Shown piece by piece: positions 46,158 to 58,029 of a stretch of DNA of 64,000 bases (its first letter is position 1; every line of letters begins with the position of its first letter). This DNA comes from Todiramphus chloris collaris (lineage: Eukaryota > Chordata > Aves > Coraciiformes > Alcedinidae). The stretch is taken from the NCBI GenBank assembly GCA_025345505.1, contig JANVCC010000018.1, positions 35,772,959 through 35,836,958 on the forward strand, written 5' to 3'. Under the pieces are notes generated by a model. The model did no database searches. It was not told the origin of the DNA and saw nothing but the letters and a program-made list of their open reading frames with translations. A program made the position numbers and the translations under genes.

Positions 46158-48600
46158 AACATCATCACAGAGGCTGGAAAAGACCTTTAAAATCACAAAG
46201 TCCATCCATTAACATAACACTGTCAAGTCCACCACTGAACTATGTCGCTGAGCACCACATTTACACATCTTTTAAATACCTCTAGTGATGGTGACTCAAC
46301 CACTTTCCTGGGGAGCATATTCCAGTGTTTGACAACCCTTTCAGTGAAGCAATTTTTCCTAATATCCAGTCTAAACCTCCACTGGTGCAACTTCTCTTTC
46401 CTTATCCCTTATCCACCCCACTACAACCTTCTTTTTGGGTAGTTGTAGAGACCATTAAGGTCTGAAGACTTCTTTTCTCCAAGCTAAACAACCTTAGTTC
46501 CCTTGTGCTCTAGACTACTCATCATCTTTGTTGCCCTTCTTTGGACATGCTCCAGCACCTCGATGTCCTTCTTGTAGTGAGGGGCACAAAACTGAAGACA
46601 ATATTTGAGGTATGGCCTCACCAGTGCCAAGTACAGGGGGGCAATCACTTCCCTGGGCAGTCTTGCTGGCCACATTGTTTCTGATACAAGCCAGGATGCT
46701 GTTGGACACCTTGGTCACCTGGGCACACTGCTGGCTCACATTCAGACAGGTGTCAAGCAACACCCCTAGGTCCTTTTCCACTGGACAGCTTTCCAGCCAC
46801 TCATCCCCAAGCCTGTAGTGTTGCATGTGGTTGTCGTGACCCAAGTGCAGGACCTGACACTTGGCCTTGTTGAACCTCATACCACTAGCCTTGGCCCATC
46901 AATCCATCCTGTCCAGATCTCTCTCTAGATCCTTCCAACCCTCAAGCAGATCAACATTTCCTACCCAAATAGGTGTCATCTACAAACTGGAAGTGCCCTT
47001 GATAAAAATATTAAACGGAACAGATTCCATTACAGGGCTGCTCCACCATCTCTCCTTCCCTGCCTATCCATTCTGAAGATTTTATAGCCATCTGATGCAG
47101 CACTCCAGTTGTGGCAGTCATCCCACCATGTTTCCTTGATGGCAACTTCGGCTTCCAGCTCCTCATTTTTGTTGTCCATGCTGAACACATTGGTATAGAT
47201 ACACTTCAGTTGGGCTATTGATCCTGTCACCTTTTAGGGGAGAAGAAGCCCTAATGCCTACAATGACCATTCTCTGACACTTTTGTGGTTTCTAACACAT
47301 CAATAACATTTGTGTCTCTGCTGTCACATGGATCTCCATCCCCTACATCTACTAAGATAGCAGACTAAATGGCCTCGCTACACACTCCCTCATACACTGG
47401 GGTGTTGCCCCCAGGCTTATCTCTAGTGAGTCTGGCTTTATCCCTTTGCCCCTTCAAATCTAGTTTAAAGCTCCTTCAATCCTGTGCAAAGATGCTTTTC
47501 CCGTTTTGAGACAGGAGAACCCCATCTGTTGCCAGCATGCCTGGTGTCATGTAAACTGACCCACGATCTAAAGACTCAAAATTCTACTGGTGACATCAGT
47601 CTTGGAGCCAGGTATTGATCTGCTGTCTCTTCCTCTTTCTTCCCTGAAACTGCAAGAACAGAGGACAACACAACTTGTGCTCTGGATCCCTTAATCAGTC
47701 ATCCCAAGGCCTTGAAGACTTTCTTGATTGCCTTTGGACTTCTTGTTACAACTTGATTGCTGCCTACCTGAAGAGTCAATAATGAAAAGTAATATGAGGG
47801 CTGTACAATGGTAGGAAGCTTTCTCCTCAAATCTTTAACCTGTGCCTCAGGGAGGCAGCAGACTTCCCTAGGTAGTGTGTCCTGTCTGTGTATTAGGCCT
47901 TCTGTTCATTTCAGAAGGGAGTCTCCTGTGACAATGACGTGTCTGTTTTTCTTCATGGAAGCAGGGTGCAGTGACACCTCCAAGCTAGATAAACCATCAT
48001 CCTTGTTATTGTTTGGTTCCAGTTGCAGAGCTTCACACCTATTATTCAAGGGCACCTGGGAATGTGCGTTAGTGACAGAGAAGAAGTGCCTGCTGCACTG
48101 GGCAGGTGCTTGTCACCATTGACCCCTATCTTCTGAGCCATTGTTCAGCCAGGAGGAGAGAAGACAGGGAATGCCCCATGTCATGCATCCTGTATGCCTG
48201 TTGGTCTGTCCCAGGAAGGGCAGGGAGTGCTTCAAAGTAGTCTGTCTCTCCTTCACTTCCTAGTCTATCCTCCTAGTCACCTCCTTCTGGAGTTCTGTCA
48301 CTGAGTGGATGAGTTCCTCTGCCTGGGAGTGCCTCCAATACTGGTGTAAGAGCTGGGCAGTCCTTGCAGCCTGACACCTGGGTGGCTGCATGTTCCCATC
48401 AGAGCTCTGTCTGAGCAGATGTGTCATTTGTGGTGGGTGCAGAGCTTAAGCAGGCAATGACTTTCTTGCCAGGTGGATACCCTTGGTCAAGCTGGCAGAG
48501 CTTCAGCACCCTTCCTCCATGACCTTCCACATGAACTGCCATGCCCTTGCTAACACACCACCCCTGTTTGTGCACTTTGGTCATGGCATTCCTGGTTGCT
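46158..48600 (-). mobile_element. CR1 retrotransposon with 5' sequence kept and most of ORF2 deleted
   Basis: Minus-strand CR1. Reading 5' to 3' on the minus strand: an ORF1-like part (48584 downward) with a coiled-coil heptad string AEELIHSVTELQKEV near 48.3 kb; the start of ORF2, AQLKCIYTN...ETWWDD...DGYKIFRMDRQGRRDGG (47221-47035), which is the beginning of the endonuclease domain; then, directly, the end of the reverse transcriptase, MRFNKAKCQVLHLGH...QYRLG-like, [17 protein letters not shown] and [11 protein letters not shown] (46880-46484), and the 3'UTR to about 46158. The join near 47.03-47.04 kb drops most of the endonuclease and reverse transcriptase, likely about 2 kb. A further small deletion inside the endonuclase start (ELEAEVAIKETWW) and several frame breaks make it inactive. 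CR1 copies are nearly always 5'-truncated, so one that keeps ORF1 but lost the middle is unusual. The 5' limit at about 48.6 kb is approximate. Confidence 0.8.
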
Positions 48601-48728
48601 AGTGCTCCATTGCACTAGGTGATATAAAAATATATAGAAAAGAGATAATCCCTGTTGTTCAGATGTTGCAGTTTTAATAAACAAAAGGATTGCAGAAAGG
48701 AAGGGCTGTTCAGCAAGATAAGAAAACT

Positions 48729-48742
48729 TTTTTTTTTTTTTT
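48729..48742. repeat. Poly-T tract
   Basis: T run of about 14 bases (longer with the preceding T) just beyond the CR1 5' side. No body of another element is recognisable next to it. Confidence 0.8.
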
Positions 48743-50438
48743 CCACATAAAAAACTGACATATAGGGAGAGCAAGACTTCAAAACACAGAATCTACAAGT
48801 GCACTTTAAATGAGTATTCCTACTCTTCCTAGCTCCAGAAAGTATGCCCTCAGTCTGTCAACAGCCCATATACTAAAGAAGAGATGGAATTTTCCAAGTT
48901 TTGAGACTAGAAGACCTTCCTAATGGCTACAACAAAGTTTAGGTTTTCCCAGATCATTTCACAAGTATCCTGGGAACAGAGGTAGAAGTGACCACTCAAT
49001 ACAATGTTCTGCCAGTATGCAAGACACAAAAAAAAGAGAATGGGTCATCTTTTTCCTAGAATCATCACCTGTAATAGTTGTTACTAGGCAATCCTTTTGT
49101 TCAGTGGGGTATTCTGCAATAACAGCTTCAAATATGCCATCTAAAGATATGATTGCTATGTGGAAAGTAGGCGTATGCCAGGTTAGAAGCATGGCAGGTG
49201 GGGCTTTTTTTTTTCCCCAAGGTTTATTGAAGAATATTCCTCAAATAAGTCACTCAATACATTTACTGATGTTTTTTTCCCATACATTATTAATTTTTTC
49301 ATTACTTTCACATCTTATACAAAGACAATTTTCCCCAAAAGTTTAAATAAAATATTTGCAATGTAGTTTATTTTATTGAGCTCTAGCTTGTACTTTCTTT
49401 TTCATGAACATAGTTAATCAAAAACAAGAGTTTGAGAAGATGGGGGACAGTGATATAACAGACAAAGACCAGAAACAAAGAAAAATAACGGTTTTTTGTG
49501 TTTTAATAACTGGACTCAGAAGGGGAATGACATGAGTTTCTCTGTGAACAAATATCAAGTGTGCAGTGGAAGGGAATAACAGAGAACACTCTCAGGGCTT
49601 CCACTAGAGAGGTGAAAATAACCCTTTTCCATGAGAGGGAGTTATATGTGCCTCTCTGACAGAGCAGGACATGCTGAACTATGCAGGCTTGCTAATGCTT
49701 TTAAAATTTTTTGGTATTGGTTTTGTACCAGCTTGTATTAATTTCCAGTGAGTGGCTGGAAAAGGTCACTTGTGCACTGTGAAGAATTGGGAAGCATCTG
49801 AGCACAGCCCGTTGCCAGAATTTAATGAGGTGATCCAGCCTGTGCATATGCTTGTAACATGTCATAGCAATGATAATGAAAAGCTTATGTATTATTCTCT
49901 TTTCTTCTTTTTTTTTCCTTCTTCTTTGTCCCTTGATAGATATAGGAGTTAAAAATGGGATAGATAAGCTAACAGGAGGAAGAGGAAGGAAAGCTAATAG
50001 TCCATCCTGTGTTACCCATTCTGTAGCAAGGTGTCATATTCAAGGTATCTTGTCTCTGATTATCTGAATGCATACACTGAGTCACTGACCTGCTGGGAAT
50101 TTAACAAGTAAAACCCAAGTTTAAACTGTGGCTCTATGCCCAATTTCCATATTTTCCTAAGGGTGGACTGTCAGCTATTCCTCTGTATAATACTTTTCAC
50201 ATTACAAGTGTTGCATTACGCCTCATGCATCTTCCCTGTCTGAAACCTGTCTACTTGGTGTTGACTTAGGAAGTTCCACATGAAAATCTGTGGTGAATAA
50301 GTTAGAGAGAAATTATGTAAAAACTAAGGAGAAAATAGTTTAAACTATATTTTCAATTAGTGATCATAGAACACTAAAAATGTGCCAGGAGACAAAACAG
50401 AGATAATTGTCTATCCAGTCCCGTACAGGAGCCTCCAG
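48743..50438. other. Intergenic DNA between two CR1 copies
   Basis: No gene or mobile element recognised in this 1.7 kb. It includes short T-rich tracts at 49.2 and 49.9 kb. The frames at 48959-49346 on both strands are mutual shadows without family resemblance. Confidence 0.6.
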
Positions 50439-50785
50439 AGTAGGAATCACAGGGTCATTGTCCAACCCCGCTGCTCAAGCAGGGTCACCTAGAGCAGGTT
50501 TGCACAGGGCCATGTCCAGTCAGGTTTTGAGTACGTCCAAGAATGGAGACTCTACAGACTATCCAGGCAGCCTGTTCCACTCTGGGACACCCATGCTTTT
50601 TTATGCCAAAATGCCTTCAAGCCAGCTGTCCCCAGATTGTATTCATACACTGCATTATTCCTTCCCTGGGGCAGGACTTTGCATCTGTCCTTATTGAGCT
50701 TCATGAGATTCATTCATTTCTCATTTCTCCATTTTCTCTCATTTCTCCAGCCTGTTAAAGTCCCTCTGAATGTCAGCACAACATT
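50439..50785 (-). mobile_element. CR1 3'-region fragment (diverged)
   Basis: Antisense CR1: GGGTCATTGTCCAACCCCGCTGCTCAAGCAGGGTCACCTAGAGCAGGTTTGCACAGGGCCATGTCCAGTCAGGTTTTGA is the typical reverse of the CR1 3'UTR and ORF2 end, followed by GCAGCCTGTTCCACTCTGGGAC. Later parts (CTTTGCATCTGTCCTTATTGAGCTTCATGAGATTC, AGCCTGTTAAAGTCCCTCTGAATG) match CR1 reverse-transcriptase end sequence read antisense, so an internal deletion separates the two halves. It lacks the terminal ATTCTATGAT tail and is diverged. Confidence 0.75.
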
Positions 50786-52850
50786 GAACTAAGAGGCTGC
50801 TTCTCAAGACATCAAGCCTGTAGCTCCTACTTAGCTTTTGAGTCAAACATATAAGCCTAAGTACTTTGGTGGATCTGGAGCCAAATTCCTGCAGTATTTT
50901 CACAAACAGTGAAAACCATCCCAGTCAGATGAAGATGCTTCTGGGATGTGGGAGATCCAGGACCAAGAACCTGATTGCTTCACTCATAAGAAGTGGCTTT
51001 AACCTTTAGTATACATTGATGCTGGAGCTGTTTGAGTTCATTGAGCCTATTGTCACAGGTCTTCTTTATCCTCAGTGAACAAATCAGTCACTCAGTTTTT
51101 GTTAATTCCTCTATGGCTGTACCAATATCCTTTTATCTTCAGCTGTTTTTCTCAGAAGAGCCATGAGCATGGCAGTTTACACACTTTGGATACAGTATGT
51201 GAAAGATTCTTAGCCAAGGTTGGTGATCATTCCAATGTTTATGTTTTGTTTCTACCTAAAAATGAGAGAGAACTACTAAGTGCATTTTCACCTGTGGATA
51301 GAGCCTCTCAAAGGTCTTCTATACGTATTCCTTATGCCTTAGTTTAGCCCAAAACTCAGCCACTGGAAACAGGTGCAATCAAAACAACATTTTTCATAAC
51401 ATAAAAAGGATCAGATAAGCACTGAAAAGAAGCCAAAATTCCTCAGCGTGTGCAATGTAGAAGACACCTATCTAATTTAAAAAAAATAAAATCTGCTTTT
51501 CTCCTCAGAGGGTGACATTTTCTCAGGAAAGCATCATCTAGCATATCAGCTGGGTTAGAGGTACTACCCATTATCACTAGTACACAATATTTTTGTCCTC
51601 CTACCTGACATTGAGACTGGAAGAGAAAAAAAAACCCAAAACAATGCACTTAACGGGCAGAGAGAGACCTCTTGTTTGTTAAAAAAATTGACTAAAAAAA
51701 GTCAAATAAAAAGGGGGAACAAATGTTCATTTCCATGACAATGGCTCTTTAAAAAGCACAATCATGTGAAAATGTGGAAGTGAATAAGAAATGCCTAAAA
51801 TAAATTAGATGGCCCCATGTAGTTTTGTATACCAGTTAGCCTTGTGCAGGAAACTGGAAAGCCAGCATATTTATACATAGTGGTAATTATTCCTTATCAG
51901 TTCAAATCCAAGTTACATTTAAACCAATTATCTGGATTTTCCAGGTACTACTTTCTAATCCTTCCCTCCAAGAACCTCAGGGAACATGCGGCTTATTCAA
52001 CATTCCTTTAGCAGTGGACCTCATAGTGGTGTTCATTATCTGTAACATCTTTAACAGTGATTTTGTAGAGAAATCTGCAAAAGTTAATCTACCAAAAAGG
52101 AATTCCACAATGTAAAGTTGTTCTTCATGTAGCCTGTAGCAGACTTTAATATCTTTAATTTCACTGTCCTTGTTTACACACTTAATGCTTTACATATTAC
52201 AGCAACTAGTAAATCAGTGCAATTCAACAATTAATTTAGAGTTGATTTAAGTGAGTTTACAAAGGGAATCACAGACTCCTGTTGCCTCCACTTCTGCTTT
52301 TCAGACTAGAAGCACTGCAGATTTAAGGCTTGATCCTATCAATTGTTTCATGCTGTTACCTTCATAGGTCCTGCTGATGACAAAAACGTAGACACACTTG
52401 GGAAAAATGCATGGAAAAGAAAAGTAGGTTTCACATAACTCTACACTGAGCTTAGATTTTCAGCCATTTGAAAGAAAAATTGTTAATATTTTTCAGACTG
52501 TAAATGGTAGAAGAATGAAGCATTTGAAATCCATTTGTATATTTCTAGGAATTCTGTAATATAAGATGGTGTATGACATATGCTCTTACTCAAAGTAAAA
52601 CAAGAATGTACTTGTCTGTGGAAAGTAGAATTACTTTCTGGAGATACAGACATTCAGTGTATCATGTTGAACTCATCTGGAGTTTGCTCAATTCAGCTTC
52701 TCACTAATTTGCATATTTCCCATGGAAGATTTGTGATTTAAACACGTTACAGGCCAGAAAAGTTAAGTCAGCATGTTCTGTAACACATACCTTATGTGTT
52801 TTCAGTTTAGTCTCCCAGAGGAATGCAGCGTATGTGATCTTGCTCCCTCT
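50786..52850. other. Intergenic DNA, no gene recognised
   Basis: Two kilobases of unique AT-rich sequence. The part at about 52.0-52.27 kb reads like non-repetitive regulatory DNA (several AATTAA/TAAT words) but nothing specific can be supported. Confidence 0.55.
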
Positions 52851-52928
52851 CCATCCATGCATCCATGCATCCATGCATCCATCCATCCATCCATCCATCC
52901 ATCCATCCATCCATCCATCCATCCATCA
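52851..52928. repeat. (CATC)n / (CATGCATC) microsatellite
   Basis: About 78 bp of CATC units; the first part is the CATG variant alternating with CATC, the second part is pure CATC (about 12 units). The two minus-strand frames reading MDGWMDGW are products of this repeat, not proteins. Confidence 0.95.
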
Positions 52929-54065
52929 CGTGCTTACTACAAGCCCATCTGATAGAAAGGTAAGATACCAATGACAAATAATTTCCTACAAATTTCATGA
53001 AAGTCTGTGTTCAGGCAGTTGAGGGAGATCTAAATTAATGTCCTGCACTGAGGGAAATGTTGCAGAGGGAGTCTAACAGCAATTGCCAGCAACCACGTCA
53101 GAACAAATTCATCAAGTGGATTGGCTGGCTGATGGGTCAGCACATGTGCTACTGCAACCCACATACGACCCCTTGCTTAGCCATAGAGAAAGGGACACAA
53201 TGGAGGCATAGGCATACCATGAGAAGTGGAATGATGGGTCATTCGGGGTCTCCTCTGTGCCCAAAGGAAGAGGGAAAATGGAGATAACATACGGGAAGTT
53301 GGGGCAATGACCTGAGGAGACAGCTGATGGGTTACTGTGGCAGGGGGTAGGGAAGGTGTCACATTATTGTTGTGAAGAAGTAAAGCAATGAAGAAAACCA
53401 ATCCCTACAATGGCACCTGCATTAGTTCCACTGGTTCCAAGGCAATTTGTTTGCTCAGAATAATAATAGGAATTACTCTTGTGTTTGCTGTTTTAATATG
53501 ATATTCTTGAATGTGTCAGGGCAGTAGAGGCAGAATCCAAAACTATTGGGTCTATTAGCATGACTTTTGCTGAAGGACTTGAAATGCTGATATTAGAACG
53601 AATATTAGATTAAAGTCTCTTGAGGGGAAGTAAAGCCATGTTTGAAAATGTATTTTATATGCGCTATTTATTTATGTATTATACTATAATTTCTCAGACA
53701 CATTGCCTCCCACAGTCACTGTTGAAAAAATAAAAAACCCAACAACATTACATTTATTATTTTACAGAAAAAAGAAAAGAGAGCAAGATCTGTAGATAGT
53801 GTATTGTTCTGGAACCTTAGTGACTAAAAATATTTAATACTCCTATTAACAATAGAAAATAAAGAGTGATTGATTGTATTAAGCCAAATAACTTGTGTTC
53901 TGCTAAAGTATATCTTCCATCCAGTCATAATTTGAAGTTATCTAAAAATTAAGAATCTGCTACCAACCCTAGTAATTTGTTTCTCATTGATTACAAATAA
54001 TGCATGTTCTTAATTTCTCATTTGTATTTAACAAGCCTGAGCTTACAGCCATTAGTTCTTTTTAT
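52929..54065. other. Intergenic DNA, no gene recognised
   Basis: Unique sequence. A more GC-balanced segment at about 53.03-53.43 kb could be an unrecognised repeat or transposon remnant, but I found no terminal structure or coding match. Confidence 0.5.
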
Positions 54066-54628
54066 CATAGAATCATAGAATCATTTAGGCTGGAAATGAC
54101 CTTTAAGATCATTGAGTCCAACCATAAACCTAAAACTGCCAAGTCCACCACTAAATCACGTCCCTAAGTGCCACATCTACATATTTTTTAAATACCTCCA
54201 GGGATGGTGACTCTACCACTTCCCTGGGCAGCCTGTTCTAGTGCTTTATAACCCTTTCAGTAAAGAAATTTTTCCTAATATCCAAACTATACTTCCCCTG
54301 GTGCAATTTGAAGCTATGTATTCTTTTCCTATCACTTGCACTTTGGTTGAACAGACTGACATCCAACTCCCTACAACCTCCTTTCAGATAAATGTAGAGA
54401 GTGAATAGGTCTCCTCTCAGTCTCCTTTTCTCCAGGATAAGCGATCTCAGTTCCCTCAGCTGCTCCTCATAAGACCTGTGCTCTAGACCCTTCACCAACT
54501 TCATTGCTCTTCTGGACACTCTCCAGCACCTCAGTGCAGCACCTCTTGCACTCTCCAGAACCTCTTGCAGTGAAGGGCTCAAAACTGAACACAGTATTCA
54601 AGATGCAGCCTCACCAGTGCCAAGTACA
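54066..54628 (-). mobile_element. CR1 3'-end fragment with reverse-transcriptase C-terminus
   Basis: Starts on the + strand with ATAGAATCATAGAATCATTTAGGCTGGAAA...ATCATTGAGTCCAACCAT, the exact antisense of the CR1 3' tail. The minus-strand frame 54582-54238 gives the ORF2 end: [50 protein letters not shown]-like. A small local duplication of CTCTTGCACTCTCCAGAAC-like sequence (54.52-54.57 kb) disturbs the frame upstream. Truncated at its 5' side near 54.63 kb. Confidence 0.9.
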
Positions 54629-57600
54629 TCTCACTAGACAGCAAATGTCTAAAAGGTTCCCTGCATAATCACTTTCTGTGACAAGATAATTCACCTTGAC
54701 CTGACTTGCATATCTATTTCTGGATGAGACAAATATCTTCCAAGCTATTGATGATGAACCCCAGTCTATTATTCTAATGTTGGGCTCGCCAGTACAGTGT
54801 ACTGCAGTAAAACTACATCCTACTTTGACTCATGACTTCTTTGCTTGTGTAGCTAAATGCTGCCTTAATCCTTTCTGCTCTGGCACCACTCTAGAATTTC
54901 ACACTGAATTGTCTTTTCACTCAGACCCCTAAACTTCTCTTCAGACTTGTATAATCAGGATTCAGTATGTGATCCTATGACTTTTCTTGGGTCAAATTAT
55001 CAAGTCAGTTACTGCTATCTGAAGGGTTTTCAAAAGATTCAGCTGTATTGTGTCACTGAAACATGTAATAGGTGTACATGCCACTCACAAAAACAGATGC
55101 AAAGGAAATATATTGATGCAAAGTCTGGGTCCAAAAGTAGCTGAAGGCAAGCTATTCCCAAACACGAGGTAGCATGAATTCTCCAAGATGCCAAATGTTC
55201 TTTTGTTTATATCACAGCTTGCAAATGCTTCATTCCTCAGATGAAAACTAAGAGAGTTACCCTCTTCCTACTGCCATCTCCATTCAGCTCTGGAGCAAAA
55301 TATTAGTATTTTGTGTTAGCTCTATAAACTCATATTCTTAAACAGCTTCTGCAGCTCTTGTGGGAGTTTCCTAAACCAGAATACTCCCAAGTACAGCGAC
55401 AAGGAGCAGAATTGATCTCCTTACATCCCTTACTACACCTGTAACCCATATAGCAGATATCTATATTATTTCAGTTCCTCATATTTACTTGAGAGAGTGC
55501 TGGCTTACATTATTAAAAAAAAAAATAAAAGAAAAAATTCCACTTTTCCTACTGCTATTCCTGTTAAAATACACTCTGACTCTCTTTATTATAACCTAGG
55601 ACTCAGCTGAAACCAAGGATCTTCATTCTTTAGTCTGGTATGCTCATGAGCACTGTCAGCCCATATGCATTGAGCTGTGATATAGCTCTTTACCGGCCTT
55701 AGGTATAATAGTCAAGGAATCCCTGAGGCTACACTTCTTAAGAAAGTAATTTGATACCCTTGCCCAAGGTTATGTGTTTTTCTTTGTTGTAGTGTGTAAA
55801 GAAAAGAAGGCTATAAAACCAAGGCATCCAAACAATATTCAAAAATATAATTCACACATATCACAAACATAGGTGTATATTCCTGCTTCTCGTTGATCCA
55901 CTTAGTCACAAAGGTTTGTCTTTATCTGTAACCTGTACGAAGCCAGGTTTTATTACATTTTATATTCTTGCATGCAAAAATGCTAAAACCAGACACAGGT
56001 GATAAACACAGGCAGGCACCTGCTTATGTCAGGAGGTGCTTTTAAAAATTATCTCCTTGACTTCAGCGTCCATAGGTAAATGTACTCTGATGCAGAAGGA
56101 ACTTCAATGAAACTGTAAATACACATGAGATCTGGGAAGGTGCGAGTCCATTTGAAAAAGATACAAATTCATCAGGCCTGAAATAAGGCTGTATTATGAG
56201 GTACTTTTCTTTTGTGCACCTGGTAGCACTTGTGTAATAAAAAGTCTGTCATCCTTTCCAAGATGAAACTAGAAGCACTTGATAAAACAGTGCTTAGGAT
56301 CTCAAATAGTTTACATAGTGTTAAGCTGGCCAGCCTGGCTGGGTTTTCTTCTGTTGGGATAGTAAGTAAATAAAAGACTTTTTTCATTTTTAAATTGCTC
56401 TGAAAGCAGTTGTTTTTCTATAAAAGAAGACTGGTAACACATCATTTGTTTCTTTATGGCAGGCAAACCAATACTTAAAATTACTAATTATTTCAAAATA
56501 TATTTTATAACCATTGTGCTGTAGCTTAAATGAATCCTATGCAATACACTTTTTTTTTTGACTGTGCAGTTTTCCTCTTTAATATTCTTAAATGCTTTTA
56601 AATGACATGCTTTTTTCTCTCTGTCCTTCAGATATTATTTGATTTTTGAAAAAAATGAACACTAAGTCATTTCAAAGTGACATCTCTCTCCCGCTGTTGG
56701 CTTTTCTGGTGGCTCTCTAGGTGCTCATCTCCCCTCCTACTCCATACCATGTTGCTTCCCAGTGGCCAAGGTACCCTCCCAGCCTTAGCAATAATAATGC
56801 TGAGACCCTGCTAGATGCAATAGTAAATATGCAGAAGCTTATCACACAATCAATGTGCAACATTTGCATTTGATTAGCACACTCCAGTCAGCACTAGTAA
56901 TATTACTGACAGGAACAACCAGTAGGGATTTGGGGCAGGCCATAATGAAAAGCATGGCAAAATTCATCCTCCTCCTTGTCATCTTCATGCTTGATGCCGG
57001 CTGCATTGGAGTCAGTCCCCATGGGAGGCAATCAACTGTCACCTCACCACTGTTCTTCACGGCTGGGTACTGGGGAGAGTTTTTTCTGTTCCATTCCTTT
57101 CTTTCTTCTGGTTTGCTTTTTTGTTTTGTTTTGTTTTTTCAGTTCTTCCACAACTTAATTTGTACCTTCAAAATCAACATATACCATCAGCTACAAATGC
57201 CACTAATGAATCACTGTTTATGTGGACCAGCCTCAGCATCCTCCATGCAGCTATCTCTCCCGGTACCCTGTCTTTGACAGCAGACATTAGTGAATGCCAT
57301 AAGAAGAATGTAACAACAAGATAAGCCTATAGTAATGTTTCTCCAGAAACATTGTTTCTCTGACCTTCCTAGGACAAATAATTTATGGTTTAGGAACTTC
57401 CCTGAGCCAGAAATTCTCAAGTGATATGTTTGCAATTAGGAGTCCTTATTGGATTTTTCTGCCACAAATTTATCCCGTTGATTTTTAGGCCCATGCAACC
57501 TTTTAGCATTTCCAGCATACTGGCAAGGAACTCCATGTCTCTCTGAACTGTGTGTACAACTTTTTTCTGACTCATTTCAGCTGCAGCTTTCTGGCCCCAC

Positions 57601-58029
57601 CTGGTGTCCCTCATTCTTGTATTAAAAGGGACCTAACCAATAGCTTCCAGCCTTCTCCATGCCACACCATGCCCAGCGTGACCTCTTGGCTGTTTCTTTT
57701 CCAGGCTGAAAAGTCCCACCTGTGCAAGGCTGGAGGTGCACAGCTCATGGAAGAAGAAGGAAAAGAGTGGGAGAGTTCTGGTCAAGTCACGCCATTATTT
57801 GGCACATTTATGAAGGTATGGGAGATTCTACAAACAGAAGAAGTTTCAGCATTTTAGCCTAGGATTTGAAATGTTCGATCTATCCCAACACAGTGCAGGA
57901 CTATACAAAACTACATAATGACTGCCATACCACCATGCACAGGACAGTGAGTAGATGTACATGGATATAATGGGTTTCAAATGTTCATCATCTCCTTTCC
58001 CAATGTATTGAGAAACTCAGTTTCCTTTC
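54629..58029. other. Intergenic DNA, 3.4 kb, no gene recognised
   Basis: Unique AT-rich sequence without a recognisable element up to LTR copy 2. A block at about 56.82-57.06 kb contains an octamer ATTTGCAT and TGATTAG and is raised as a candidate regulatory element. The 140-codon + frame at 56855-57277 crosses a TTTTG repeat, is Phe/Leu-rich through that low-complexity tract and is not accepted as a gene. The last five bases, CTTTC, are the left target duplication of the LTR. Confidence 0.55.
57117..57139. repeat. (TTTTG)n short repeat
   Basis: Four TTTTG-like units followed by TTTTTTCAG. Simple low-complexity sequence. Confidence 0.75.

Noticed and set aside
46612-47076. Plus-strand frames at 46612-46818 and 46861-47076
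   Set aside because: Antisense shadows of the minus-strand CR1.
52704-52998. Minus-strand frames reading MDGW repeats
   Set aside because: Translation of the CATC microsatellite.
56855-57277. 140-codon plus-strand frame with apparent hydrophobic segments
   Set aside because: The Phe-rich, membrane-like part comes from the TTTTG/T-rich tract; no signal of a real membrane protein or partner exons.
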